64,000 nt of DNA from Candidatus Poribacteria bacterium. Lineage in GTDB: Bacteria > Poribacteria > WGA-4E > WGA-3G. The position numbers and the translations under genes were made by a program. Below the pieces are notes generated by a model. It was not told where the DNA came from, made no database searches, and saw only the letters and a program-made list of their open reading frames with translations. The stretch covers positions 3,032,204 through 3,096,203 of the forward strand of contig OY282386.1 in the NCBI GenBank assembly GCA_958295945.1, given 5' to 3'. Shown in pieces: positions 18,001-25,199 of the stretch; position 1 is the stretch's first letter; the number at the start of each line of letters is the position of its first letter.

Positions 18001-18275
18001 TCGGAATCCTCAAAAGACATAAACATGCAGTCTGTGCCTTAGTCTTTTCACCGGACAACACAATCCTTGCAAGCGGAGATACGGGTGGCGGAATTTACTT
18101 GTGGAAATTCTCCGATAGGTCACTTATTGCTACCTATAAGTCATCAGGGGGAGGCTATATCAGCAATTTGGCATTCTCACCTGATGGAAAAACCCTCGCA
18201 AGCACAAGCGGTTCCAGTAACTCGCCTAAAACACCTGGTGGAACAATATTCCTCTGGAACGTTCCATCTAAATAA
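15039..18275 (+). CDS. Membrane-tethered ECF sigma factor with WD40 propeller sensor, paralog 2
   Basis: A 1078-residue fusion. Residues 1-90 are sigma region 2 (FTTLVEKYQKQVHALAW, DITQETFLKAY) and about 130-183 are sigma region 4 (LPESERTVITLHYFGEM ... NTIKSRLRRARNR helix-turn-helix). A single transmembrane helix lies near 222-245, and WD40-type repeats fill the C-terminal 750 residues, outside the membrane. This resembles the ECF01-Gob type sigma factors of Planctomycetes, in which a C-terminal sensor is thought to control the sigma domain. AAAGGTGA precedes the ATG. An internal AGGAGG-ATG at codon 184 could yield the sensor alone. A 33-bp unit is tandemly duplicated at 16659-16724. Confidence 0.85.
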   Translation: MKDNDVELIHRIIEGDDSAFTTLVEKYQKQVHALAWRKIGDFHIAEDITQETFLKAYQKLTTLKNPQRFAGWLYVIATRCCQAWLRKKQVQTESLEEIDTDALEPEAYSRYVSEEETKVTVAAQRQVVKKLLTTLPESERTVITLHYFGEMTCEKMSEFLGVSANTIKSRLRRARNRLKQEEPMIREAINNFNISPTLTENIMKKISQLEPSTPPASKPLIPWMIGATGAVLIALMFGIGGQFLAHFQKPYSLDAQSERTVELVDAQVVQNLQIQSDNRNQIGNRTDLGGRSDGNEANANQAIGDDGDYTRWKLPEGAKRRIGKGVLTDMKLSPDNSRVAIASSAGIWLYDVHANQEMKGAEVALLTDHEGLVRQLTFSTDGEMFASIGVDKTIRLWKTSNGKLLFTLTTPKPTGEFRSVKFIRDGKTLAARCSDDYKVYLWDVTSGKYLESFRPKLPLIRLGQDRDWRFATGTFFDPIGNITFAIGNKDGTISIKEGRKGLEKIKLVGYTDESQFFKVDNEHDRLNPRKPTVRRSLVRPGDKPTVPKQLKGDKPTVPKQLKVDGTPFPIQYLLSDRNHSSHNYEKQPTKWINTLDFSPDGNTLVSTSKYMLTEGDGYTLFSGGPIEIWDVETGEQLASLTLSVTDVVFSGDGKTLAITGDAGVSVWDIPSRQEICVFKGHVKATFSGDGKMLCIIENNRFTFWDINTRSEFSTISPFQAQGIISYFPESFTLSQNGNLLATADVDGVINVWETKTPSKIRTLAKDYEKTFTSLTFKHDGRTLVSGNANGWLQSFDFNTGNLKEVSKPVKRNLNGLFYHKDGTTLTVVSDSTLLRPYPFETHTLLNAINWSGSSSFDDGTQIRVKVLAFSSNGKRLATKNSKNRLVDVWDITLGKNPQHISSVQYHWGSVVLSPDGAILATASQSGNGADLWHANTGALLTKLSLPKKLLARNNNIYSLAFSHDGKIMVGGTNKKEIHLWDMTGNSHIGILKRHKHAVCALVFSPDNTILASGDTGGGIYLWKFSDRSLIATYKSSGGGYISNLAFSPDGKTLASTSGSSNSPKTPGGTIFLWNVPSK
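15577..15590 (+). promoter_or_regulatory. Internal ribosome-binding site at codon 184, paralog 2
   Basis: AGGAGG (15577-15582), 5 nt, ATG (15588-15590), in frame with the sigma ORF and placed exactly at the border between sigma region 4 and the membrane or sensor part. Confidence 0.6.
16659..16724 (+). repeat. 33-bp in-frame tandem duplication
   Basis: Two adjacent copies of a 33-bp unit (16659-16691 and 16692-16724) encode the 11-residue repeat GDKPTVPKQLK twice, in a loop between propeller blades of paralog 2. It looks like a recent slippage duplication. Confidence 0.85.
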
Positions 18276-18298
18276 CCGAGTAATTATAAATGTTGGTT

Positions 18299-18345
18299 GG
18301 TGGGAATCAAGGTCACAAATAGAGGCTGTACCGTTGATTCCCACC
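18299..18345. repeat. 12-bp inverted repeat downstream of paralog 2
   Basis: GGTGGGAATCAA (18299-18310) and TTGATTCCCACC (18334-18345) are perfectly complementary around a 23-nt loop. No T-run follows, so it may be a Rho-assisted end or an mRNA-stabilising hairpin. It ends 8 bp before the next -35 box. Confidence 0.55.
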
Positions 18346-18352
18346 TTCATCC

Positions 18353-18455
18353 TTGACATACCCTCCTAATTTGATACAATAATTTCCTACCACATCTATC
18401 CACTGAATAAAAACTCGCAGAATTATGCAACCGTTTTCCTCCTAAGTCGCGTCAC
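18353..18455 (+). promoter_or_regulatory. Tandem sigma70-type and ECF-type promoters of paralog 3
   Basis: TTGACA (18353-18358) - N16 - TACAAT (18375-18380), then GCAACC (18427-18432) - N17 - CGTCAC (18450-18455). Confidence 0.75.
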
Positions 18456-18502
18456 AAGGTTTCAAATGATAAAGTTGAACCTACACTTTCTGGAGGCACG
18501 TG

Positions 18503-19375
18503 ATGAAAAACAATGATGCTGAACTAATTCAAAGTGTTCTTTCTGGCGATGAAAACGCTTTCGCTGAACTTGTGAAAAAGTATCAAAAGCCTGTTCACGC
18601 ACTTGCATGGCGGGTGATTGGAGACTTCCACATCGCTGAAGACATCACACAGGACACCTTCCTGATAGTGTATCAGAGACTTCACACCTTGAAAGATCCA
18701 ACCCAGTTTCTTGGATGGCTCTATGTGATTGCAAGACGCCGATGCTACGCCTGGCTCCGTAAGAAACGGATACGCACACAACCGTTGGAGGACGCAGAAA
18801 CAACTATGATACAAGAAGATGTATATTCACGGCATGTAATAGAAGAACGGGCTAACACTGCCATTGATGCACAACGCGAAGTTGTCAAGAGACTTCTCGC
18901 GAAGCTAAAAGAAAGTGAACGCACGGTGATGACGCTCTACTACCTCGGTGAAATGACAGTTGAAGAGATTAGCAAGTTCTTAGGTGTTTCTGCAGGAACG
19001 ATTAAAAGTCGGCTACAACGCGCGCGGAACCGTCTACAAAAGGAGGAAACAATGATAAAAGAAGCACTTGAACATTTCCAACTTTCACCGAACCTAACTG
19101 AAAACATCATGCAAGAAGTATCACGTCTCAAACCTACACCTACTGCCAGCAAACCACTTGTACCGTGGGCAATCGCAGCTACAAGTGCGATCTTAATTAT
19201 GCTGATGCTTGGAATAGGTAGTCAGCACTTATTCCGTTTTCAGCAACCTTATACATTAGATGCACAAGCTGAGATGACAGTTGAACTCGTTGATACACCT
19301 ATTGTGCTAAATTTAGACGCGAAACCAGATGTTAGAAATCAACCGGGCAATTCTAATGTGTTAGGTATAACGTGA
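18503..19375 (+). CDS. ECF sigma factor with transmembrane anchor, truncated by MITE (paralog 3, 5' part)
   Basis: 290 residues: sigma region 2 (about 1-90), sigma region 4 (about 130-183), transmembrane helix near 222-243 and a short outer stalk ending ...NSNVLGIT. The stop TGA at 19373 is supplied by the MITE inserted at 19371. The start is ATG 18503 behind TCTGGAGG; the GTG one codon earlier is less likely. Without its sensor the sigma domain may be unregulated. Intact relatives (paralogs 4 and 5) continue through NVLGISENEG into an Asp-box propeller. Confidence 0.85.
   Translation: MKNNDAELIQSVLSGDENAFAELVKKYQKPVHALAWRVIGDFHIAEDITQDTFLIVYQRLHTLKDPTQFLGWLYVIARRRCYAWLRKKRIRTQPLEDAETTMIQEDVYSRHVIEERANTAIDAQREVVKRLLAKLKESERTVMTLYYLGEMTVEEISKFLGVSAGTIKSRLQRARNRLQKEETMIKEALEHFQLSPNLTENIMQEVSRLKPTPTASKPLVPWAIAATSAILIMLMLGIGSQHLFRFQQPYTLDAQAEMTVELVDTPIVLNLDAKPDVRNQPGNSNVLGIT
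19041..19054 (+). promoter_or_regulatory. Internal ribosome-binding site at codon 184, paralog 3
   Basis: AGGAGG (19041-19046), 5 nt, ATG (19052-19054), same place as in the other paralogs. Confidence 0.6.
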
Positions 19376-19529
19376 GTTTGATAAATAGTTATGACTTCCA
19401 CATTGCCTCTTAAAGTCCCACTGATAAGGGGGATTTAGGGGGTTAAATCACTGAAATAGCGACTTTTTAACCCCCTAACCCCCTTATCAAGGGGGAATGC
19501 GTCTGTCCTGTATAATTATCAAACTCACG
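19371..19529. mobile_element. 159-bp MITE interrupting paralog 3
   Basis: The ends CGTGAGTTTGATAA (19371-19384) and TTATCAAACTCACG (19516-19529) are perfect inverted repeats. The 10-mer TTAGGTATAA flanks both sides (19361-19370 and 19530-19539) and occurs once at the matching place in intact paralog 4 (22761-22770), which proves the insertion and its target duplication. The inside is a long G-run/C-run hairpin (AAGGGGGATTTAGGGGG against CCCCCTAACCCCCTT). It introduces a stop and a potential ATG at 19497 near its right end. Confidence 0.95.
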
Positions 19530-21635
19530 TTAGGTATAAGTGAGAATGAAGGTCAGAAACCAGATGAAGTCCTCTTGGCAGCCGCAGAAACCGAAGATGA
19601 GGACAAGGTATCCACACCTAAACAGCAGTGGATTCAGGCTGAACCTGTCAAAGGAAGTCGGTCATATACTTTGCATCTTACCTCTCAAGGAGAACTATAT
19701 GTTCTTGGTGGAAAAAACCCAAGCATTTTCAAACTATCAAACGATGAAACGGACTGGAAACACGTCTTTGACATCATTTTACTTAAGTCCGCTTGGAGTG
19801 GAGATTCTCCTATCACAAAGTGGAATGATACCCTCTATTTTATACCATCCCATGAACTATTTGCATCAAAGGATGACGGCAAAACTTGGGCTTTAGTCTA
19901 CTCATGGGAAAGGGAATATGATGCAATCCAATTTATATTTACAGATAAAGTATTTTATCTTGCTTTTGACAAAGGTATTTTTCGCTCGTATGATCTTGGC
20001 ACTACTTGGGAGCAAATAAACGAAGGCTTAATGGGAGATATTAGATCTGTTGTCAAAGTCCAAAACACATTGTTTGCAGGAACCGATAATGGATTCTATC
20101 GTCTGGAGGGAGACACTTGGAAACGATTGAAATTTCCTGTTGAAGTTGGTATGATACGTTCTCTTACATCTACGGAAGAAAAACTCTATGTTGCAGCAGG
20201 ATTGAGAGATGGTTTATTAGATCCTCGTAAAGTATCTCGTGGACTGCAACGTTCATGGTGGATATTCCGTTCAACCGACTTGGGTAATTCCTGGGATGAT
20301 ATAACCCCAACACATGCCTGGAACACAAAAGGATGGCCTCCCTTTGTAAAACTTATTGCCTCTGGTAATACACTGTTAGCCATGGAAAAAGGGATGGTGC
20401 GTTCTAATGATAGTGGGGATACATGGCAACCCACGCAATTATCAGAGTCAACCCCAACAATAAACGCTGATATAGACAGGTCAGTAGTGGTAAACGGGAA
20501 TGTGTTTTATGTTACCAGTGCTGAGGATGGACTCCATCGATCTCTTGATAAGGGTAAATCATGGGATAAGGTCAATTTTGAAAGGGAAAGTAGGGTTGAT
20601 GACTTAGTCTTGTTTAAGGGAAAAACTAACGGACAGATAACTCCCTCAGTGCTCTACGCGAAATCCGGAGACAGAATCATAAATACCATTGATCAAGGTG
20701 AATCTTGGAACGTCGCTCAACTGAAAATACCGATGGCAGTTCCTGACAAAGAAGAAACTCCAAGTATTACGCATATACTCAAATACGGTGGTGTCATTTA
20801 TGCCAAAGGTGGAAACCTTCTTGGAAGAGGAAAAACATGTGTTTATCGTATTTCAACTGTAGACGGTATTTCAATTATACCGATTCAAGGTTTGCCAATC
20901 TTTGACTCTATGGAACTAAGAAACATGTTGGCGCAAGGTTTTTCAGCTAAACAGTTGCAAGAAAGTGCCTCTGGTGCAACCGAATTCTTTGAACAGTTGG
21001 CTAAATGGGATCCTCAACAACTAAATATCTATATGCAATTAGGGTTCCGGACTGGTGCGTTCGCTATTAGTGCCGATACGTTCTATATGGAATACAACTA
21101 TAAACTCTTTAGATCGAAAATGGGTGATATAGAATGGCATGATACCGGATTGGAAGAATACGAATTACCATTAAAAAGAGCGATGAGAGACCTAAAACTT
21201 GCAGTTTCAGATGATACTGTCTACGTCGGAAAACGGGATGGACATCTCGTTGTATCGCTTGATAGAGGTAACAATTGGGTTGATCTCACCCCTACTCTAC
21301 CTTTCACAGTTAGAGCTTTCAATGATATCGTGATTGTCGGAAACACAGTATATGTAGCAACAGATGCAGGCGTCGCTGCATCAGATCAAGGAAATAATTG
21401 GGGGGTTGTTACTGATTTAGAGACTACTAATCTCGTCATGGAACATTTGACTGTTGATGGCACAATACTTTATGGTGTTACCAAAGGGACTGGAATCTAT
21501 CGCTTGGAAAATGATACATGGAGTCAGATTGTATCAGAAATACCAGACAGAATAACTTCTCTCGCTGTTGATGGGAATACTATATACGTAGGTACACAAG
21601 ACAACGGTATGCTTCACTTTAATCTTAGTAAATAA
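19497..21635 (+). pseudogene. Asp-box (BNR/Ycf48-like) propeller sensor, severed 3' part of paralog 3
   Basis: The sensor domain cut off by the MITE. Homology to paralogs 4 and 5 resumes at 19530 (LGISENEGQKPDEVLLAAA). At least eight S-x-D-x-G-x-T/S/N-W Asp-boxes follow (SKDDGKTW, STDLGNSW, SNDSGDTW, SLDKGKSW, SLDRGNNW, ASDQGNNW and others), the mark of sialidase-like propellers. The frame is open from an ATG inside the MITE (19497) with GGGGG directly before it, but there is no proper ribosome-binding site or signal peptide, so export is unlikely. No further decay is visible, so the insertion is probably recent. Confidence 0.8.
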
Positions 21636-21643
21636 GTAGATAT

Positions 21644-21822
21644 GCAATAAACTAAAACATAATCTTGTCGGCGCGCTGTGTAAGGGCACCGACAAGATTA
21701 TGTTTTTACACTCTACATTTGCTATAGAGATCCTACGACTAACTCTCACCTTGACAAACCCACCTGATTTGGTAGAATAGTATCTCACTGTTTCCGACCA
21801 ACCAATCTGCAAATCTGCAGAA
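21644..21822 (+). repeat. Duplicated intergenic cassette (terminator plus promoter), copy 1
   Basis: About 179 bp, covering the terminator hairpin and the sigma70-type promoter, match 24964-25143 with only a handful of substitutions. Coding parts of the neighbouring paralogs differ far more, which points to a recent duplication or gene conversion of the regulatory cassette. Confidence 0.85.
21661..21706 (+). terminator. Intrinsic terminator of paralog 3
   Basis: AATCTTGTCGG (21661-21671) and CCGACAAGATT (21689-21699) form a perfect 11-bp stem followed by ATGTTTTT. Confidence 0.85.
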
Positions 21823-21856
21823 TTTGGCAACCTTTTTACATATATCCTGCGTCACT
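21751..21856 (+). promoter_or_regulatory. Tandem sigma70-type and ECF-type promoters of paralog 4
   Basis: TTGACA (21751-21756) - N16 - TAGAAT (21773-21778), then GCAACC (21827-21832) - N17 - CGTCACT (21850-21856). Confidence 0.75.
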
Positions 21857-21902
21857 ATAGTATGATGTGTGATGAATCAACTTTCACTAATGGAGTCACC
21901 AG

Positions 21903-24900
21903 ATGAAAAACGAAGATGTTGCCATTATTCAACGTATTCTCGCTGATGATGAAACTGCTTTCGCAGAGCTTGTAAAAAAATATCAGAAGGCAGTGCATAC
22001 GCTTGCTTGGCGCAAGATTGGGGATTTTCACATTGCTGAGGATATTACTCAGGATGCCTTCCTGAAAGTGTATCAGAAACTCGATACACTGCAAGACCCG
22101 AACCAGTTTGCTGGGTGGTTATATGTAATCACAACAAATCTATGCTCCACATGGCTTCGCAAAAAACGGATACAAACCAAACGTTTGGAGGAGGCAGAGA
22201 CAACGATGGCACAGAGAGATGCATATTCTGAACATGTTACAGGAGATAGCACAAAAACTGCTGTTGAAACACAACGGGAAGTGGTCAAGAAATTGCTTGC
22301 GAAGTTGAAAGAGAGTGAACGTACGGTGATGTCACTCCATTATCTTGGTGAGATGAAGATTGAAGAGATAAGCAGATTTCTGGGGGTATCCACAAGCACA
22401 ATCAAAAGCCGTCTTAGGCGTGCACGGAACCGATTACAAAAGGAGGAAACAATGATAAGAGAAGCACTCGAACATTTCCAACTCTCACCGAACTTAACTG
22501 AAAACATCATGCAAGAAGTTTCACGTCTCAAACCTACGCCTACTGCCAGCAAACCACTTGTACCGTGGGCAGTTGCTGCTGCAAGTGCAGTCTTAATTGT
22601 GTTTATGCTTGGAATAGGTAGTCAGCACTTATTGCGTTTTCAGCAACCTTATACATTAGATGCACAAGCTGAGATGACGGTGGAAATCGTTGACGCACCT
22701 ATTGTGCTGAATATAGACACGAACCCAGATGTTAGAAATCGATTGGGCAATTCAAATGTGTTAGGTATAAGTGAGAATGAAGGTCAGAAACCAGATGACG
22801 TTCTGTTAGCTGCCGCAGAGGCGGAAGGAGAAGATGTTTCTGTTCCAAAACAGCAGTGGATTCAGAGGAACGCACCGGTTGGTTCCGGACTTTATATGGA
22901 CCTATTCCAAACAAAAGATGGTGAAATTTATTTTTTCAGTAATGAAAGAAATGATAAACTATATAAGATGCATGCTGAAGGAAATGAATGGAAACAAGTC
23001 AGTGATATTACGTCATTACAATTAGAAGAATTTAATAAACTCTCTATGGTAAATGATACACTCTATATTGTTATCACTAAATATCGTCAAGCTGCTGATC
23101 ATTCTCGTATCTACGCCCCTGAACTATATTGTTCAAGTGATGGTGGTGAAACATGGGTTTCAGTAGGTAAATGTCCAGAGGGACGGATCGTTGGATTTGA
23201 GGCGTTAGATGATAGGTTTTACCTTGCCTTTGAAAATCAGATTTATGTTTCTAAGGACACTGGAAAAACGTGGACTGTTTTTGACGAGGGACTTATAGGT
23301 GAAGTGAATACATTGAAAGTAATTCAGAACATGCCATTGGCTGCAACAAACGAAGGTCTATATCACATTGACGGTGATAGTTCGCAAAGATTGCTTCCTA
23401 TAGATGAAGCCAAAAAAGTTATTGCAATTACAGGAACTGAAAACAACTTGTATGTCCTGGCAGAATGGGATTGGGAAAATGTTGGAGCAGAGGAACAAAA
23501 TGATGAACTGCCGGAACGGACTTGGTGGCTTTTCCGATCAACCGATAAAGGACAGTCGTGGACAGATATTACACCAACAAATGCAGCACCCATTATGGGG
23601 GCTGAACCTTTTGATGATATACCTCAGGCAACACTTGTCGCAGTGAAGAATACAGTCCTATTAATTGGGTGGAGTGGTGCTGCAGTAGTTCGCTCTGTTG
23701 ATAACGGTGATACATGGACGGTTGAAAAAAACAACGTTATTCCATTGATGCCTTATAGTGTTCACAATGCAGTAGCGGTAGATGAAAACACATTTTATCT
23801 ACAAGGACATTCAGGAATGTATCGATCCATTGATGGAGGTATATCTTGGACAAGGGTAAATACAGAGATAGGAGGTAGTATTAATGACCTAATCTGTGTC
23901 AACACAAGTAAAGGACGAAACACATCTGACTCACTCTATGCAAGGTTCACTGGAGGGATGAACGATTCATGGGTTTTTAAATCCAGTGATAAAGGAAAAT
24001 CTTGGCATGTGGTAAATCCAGAAATACCGCCTCAAGAAAGTATACCTTCCTTGACTCGAATAGTAGAGTCTGATGGTGTTCTATATGCCAAAAGGCGGGG
24101 ACCTTCCAATTGGGCAATCACGGGTGTGTCTCAAATTTCTGAGGATCGCAATACATTAATACCGATTAAAGGCATGCCTACCTTTGAAGCATCAGATTTA
24201 GATGACTTATTGAGAAAAAGAAAAAGATCTCTTAGACACCTTTCAGATAAAGAGTTTGTTGAAATGTTCCAGGAAAGTTGTATTGGGGCAACACAGTTCT
24301 TTAAACAACTGGCTCTGATGGGAAAAATTAGAATCCCATTTGCAGATCACCTTCAGGAATCAGGATTAAATGGTACGTTTGCAGTCAGCGGTGATACATT
24401 TTATTTGGAATACAATTTTAAGCTTTTCCGATGGGAACCTGGTGGGACTAAATGGTCCGATACCGGACAAGAAGAAACCGTTATATTGACTTATGATTCC
24501 ATGAGAAGAGATCTTAAACTTGCTGTTTCAGGGGATACTGTCTATGCTGGAAAACGGGACGGTCATCTTGTTGCATCGCTGGATAAGGGGAATAATTGGA
24601 TTGATCTCACTCACACTCTACCGTTCAGAGTTAAAACTTTCAAAGATATCGTAATTGTAGGTAACACAGTATATGTATCAACAGATGCAGGTGTTGCAGC
24701 ATCAGGTCGTGGAAATGATTGGGGTGTTATCAAAGATTCAGAGGACGCAAATCTCGTCATGGAACATTTGACGGTTGATGGCACAAAACTCTATGGCGTT
24801 ACCAAAGATACTGGCATCTATCGCTTGGAAAATGGCACATGGCATCAGATTGCCTCAAAAATACCAGAGAAAATAACATCTCTCGCTGTTGATGGAAATA

Positions 24901-24959
24901 CCTTATACGTTGGAACACAGTACCAAGGTATGTTTCACTATGATCTTGATAATAAGTAG
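21903..24959 (+). CDS. Membrane-tethered ECF sigma factor with Asp-box propeller sensor, paralog 4
   Basis: A 1018-residue fusion with sigma region 2 (about 1-90), sigma region 4 (about 130-183), a transmembrane helix near 222-243 (WAVAAASAVLIVFMLGIG), an acidic stalk, then an extracytoplasmic propeller with Asp-box motifs (SSDGGETW, SKDTGKTW, STDKGQSW, SVDNGDTW, SIDGGISW, SSDKGKSW, SLDKGNNW). The sensor therefore differs from the WD40 type of paralogs 1-2 while the sigma and membrane parts are shared, indicating sensor swapping. GGAG precedes the ATG and an internal AGGAGG-ATG lies at codon 184. The ligand is unknown. Confidence 0.87.
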   Translation: MKNEDVAIIQRILADDETAFAELVKKYQKAVHTLAWRKIGDFHIAEDITQDAFLKVYQKLDTLQDPNQFAGWLYVITTNLCSTWLRKKRIQTKRLEEAETTMAQRDAYSEHVTGDSTKTAVETQREVVKKLLAKLKESERTVMSLHYLGEMKIEEISRFLGVSTSTIKSRLRRARNRLQKEETMIREALEHFQLSPNLTENIMQEVSRLKPTPTASKPLVPWAVAAASAVLIVFMLGIGSQHLLRFQQPYTLDAQAEMTVEIVDAPIVLNIDTNPDVRNRLGNSNVLGISENEGQKPDDVLLAAAEAEGEDVSVPKQQWIQRNAPVGSGLYMDLFQTKDGEIYFFSNERNDKLYKMHAEGNEWKQVSDITSLQLEEFNKLSMVNDTLYIVITKYRQAADHSRIYAPELYCSSDGGETWVSVGKCPEGRIVGFEALDDRFYLAFENQIYVSKDTGKTWTVFDEGLIGEVNTLKVIQNMPLAATNEGLYHIDGDSSQRLLPIDEAKKVIAITGTENNLYVLAEWDWENVGAEEQNDELPERTWWLFRSTDKGQSWTDITPTNAAPIMGAEPFDDIPQATLVAVKNTVLLIGWSGAAVVRSVDNGDTWTVEKNNVIPLMPYSVHNAVAVDENTFYLQGHSGMYRSIDGGISWTRVNTEIGGSINDLICVNTSKGRNTSDSLYARFTGGMNDSWVFKSSDKGKSWHVVNPEIPPQESIPSLTRIVESDGVLYAKRRGPSNWAITGVSQISEDRNTLIPIKGMPTFEASDLDDLLRKRKRSLRHLSDKEFVEMFQESCIGATQFFKQLALMGKIRIPFADHLQESGLNGTFAVSGDTFYLEYNFKLFRWEPGGTKWSDTGQEETVILTYDSMRRDLKLAVSGDTVYAGKRDGHLVASLDKGNNWIDLTHTLPFRVKTFKDIVIVGNTVYVSTDAGVAASGRGNDWGVIKDSEDANLVMEHLTVDGTKLYGVTKDTGIYRLENGTWHQIASKIPEKITSLAVDGNTLYVGTQYQGMFHYDLDNK
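22441..22454 (+). promoter_or_regulatory. Internal ribosome-binding site at codon 184, paralog 4
   Basis: AGGAGG (22441-22446), 5 nt, ATG (22452-22454), in frame. Confidence 0.6.
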
Positions 24960-24963
24960 ATTT

Positions 24964-25143
24964 TGCAATAAACTAATACATGATCTTGTCGGCGCGCTGT
25001 GTAAGGGCACCGACAAGATTGTGTTTTTACACTCTACATTTGCTATAGAGATCCTACGACTAACTCTCACCTTGACAAACCCACCTGATTTGGTAGAATA
25101 GTATCTCACTGTTTCCGACCAACCAATCTGTCCATCTGCAGAA
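24964..25143 (+). repeat. Duplicated intergenic cassette, copy 2
   Basis: Nearly identical to 21644-21822, placed after paralog 4 and before paralog 5. Confidence 0.85.
24983..25027 (+). terminator. Intrinsic terminator of paralog 4
   Basis: ATCTTGTCGG (24983-24992) and CCGACAAGAT (25010-25019) form a 10-bp stem, followed by TGTGTTTTT. Confidence 0.85.
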
Positions 25144-25177
25144 TTATGCACCAGTTTTACCCTTATGTCGCGTCACT
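25072..25177 (+). promoter_or_regulatory. Tandem sigma70-type and ECF-type promoters of paralog 5
   Basis: TTGACA (25072-25077) - N16 - TAGAAT (25094-25099), then GCACCA (25148-25153) - N17 - CGTCACT (25171-25177). Confidence 0.7.
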
Positions 25178-25199
25178 ATATGGTGAACGGAGGTAATGC

